The position numbers and the translations under genes are program-made. Shown one piece after another: positions 41,225 through 41,445 of a stretch of 41,445 bases of DNA. The number at the start of each line of letters is the position of its first letter. Positions within the stretch are counted from its first letter, which is position 1. Below the pieces are notes generated by a model. That model was not told the origin of the DNA and did no database searches. It saw nothing but the letters and a program-made list of their open reading frames with translations. This stretch comes from Entrophospora sp. SA101 (Eukaryota; Glomeromycota; Glomeromycetes; Entrophosporales; Entrophosporaceae), in NCBI GenBank assembly GCA_958430865.1, contig CAUDNR010003458.1, positions 749 to 42,193 of the forward strand, written 5' to 3'.

Positions 41225-41445
41225 CAAGATGTATGTCAACATACGAAGCTTCCAAAGCAAGTCTGTAAAATATACTGATGAACGTTTATCGATTATTGAA
41301 TAGCTTGTATTGAAATAAGTGTTAAAAGTCAAGATCTATGAATCTGTTTGTAAAATATATTTAATGAGCGCTTTATCAATTATTCAAATAATTATATAGG
41401 CGGGCTTGGTAGAAGTAAGTGTTAAAGTCAAGATCTATTTGCAAA
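41225..41445 (-). repeat. Right arm of the inverted subrepeat array, cut by the window end
   Basis: Read on the minus strand it gives two units with ATAGATCTTGAC-TTTAACACTTA, GAATAATTGATAAAGCG or CAATAATCGATAAACGTT, and TATATTTTAC, matching the left arm. The second unit reaches the edge of the window. Confidence 0.6.

Noticed and set aside
41270..41310. CTGATGA-like core of a hammerhead ribozyme
   Set aside because: The required GAAA after stem II and the outer stem are absent.

Overview
Organism. The window is very AT-rich, has GT..AG introns with GTAAGT-type donors, and carries gene families typical of arbuscular mycorrhizal fungi (Glomeromycotina, Rhizophagus/Gigaspora relatives): BTB/POZ proteins, the N-terminus of the expanded tyrosine-kinase-like family, a Crinkler-type nuclease-kinase, Helitron remnants and retropepsin proteins. 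It is a nuclear, repeat-rich accessory region. A 10-N gap at 13811-13820 shows that it is scaffolded sequence, so assembly error must be kept in mind for the perfect duplications.

Layout. 1-3663: decayed glycogen synthase pseudogene (minus strand), a degenerate zinc-knuckle gene and AT-rich DNA; 981-3663 recurs at 16676-19358. 3799-13810: the most unusual part, a compact block without host genes. It starts with a 30-bp perfect palindrome, 59-bp tandem repeats and an array of about 71-bp hairpin repeats carrying TAATATTAC, then a family B DNA polymerase of large-DNA-virus type (broken by a 1,945-bp tandem duplication), a tail-anchored coiled-coil protein, a helix-turn-helix protein, a retropepsin-like protease and a 51-aa coiled-coil ORF. 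The last two overlap by ATGA, and two A AAA AAC heptamers sit at the ORF junctions. I infer an endogenous viral or self-replicating element whose right end is lost at the gap. 13821-14257: fragment of a dispersed, probably transposase-like gene.

14500-19358 and 25475-30523: a mosaic of diverged copies of one repeat (R1-R3) alternating with apparently identical blocks (X, Z, W), with breakpoints inside repeats. X carries a hAT-like MITE and a truncated kinase gene; Z carries a 5' exon of the nuclease-kinase gene at 30355-32465. 19347-20678: an acidic low-complexity gene whose stop codon lies in a duplicated block. 20700-25470: long AT-rich stretch with almost no genes.

32466-41445: an unrecognised three-exon gene, a two-PAW-domain BTB protein, a second BTB protein, an internally deleted Helitron protein, and an inverted array of repeats around a GC-rich island at the right edge. 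The clearly intact host genes are the nuclease-kinase main exon, the PAW-BTB gene and the BTB gene; most other coding DNA is broken or partial.
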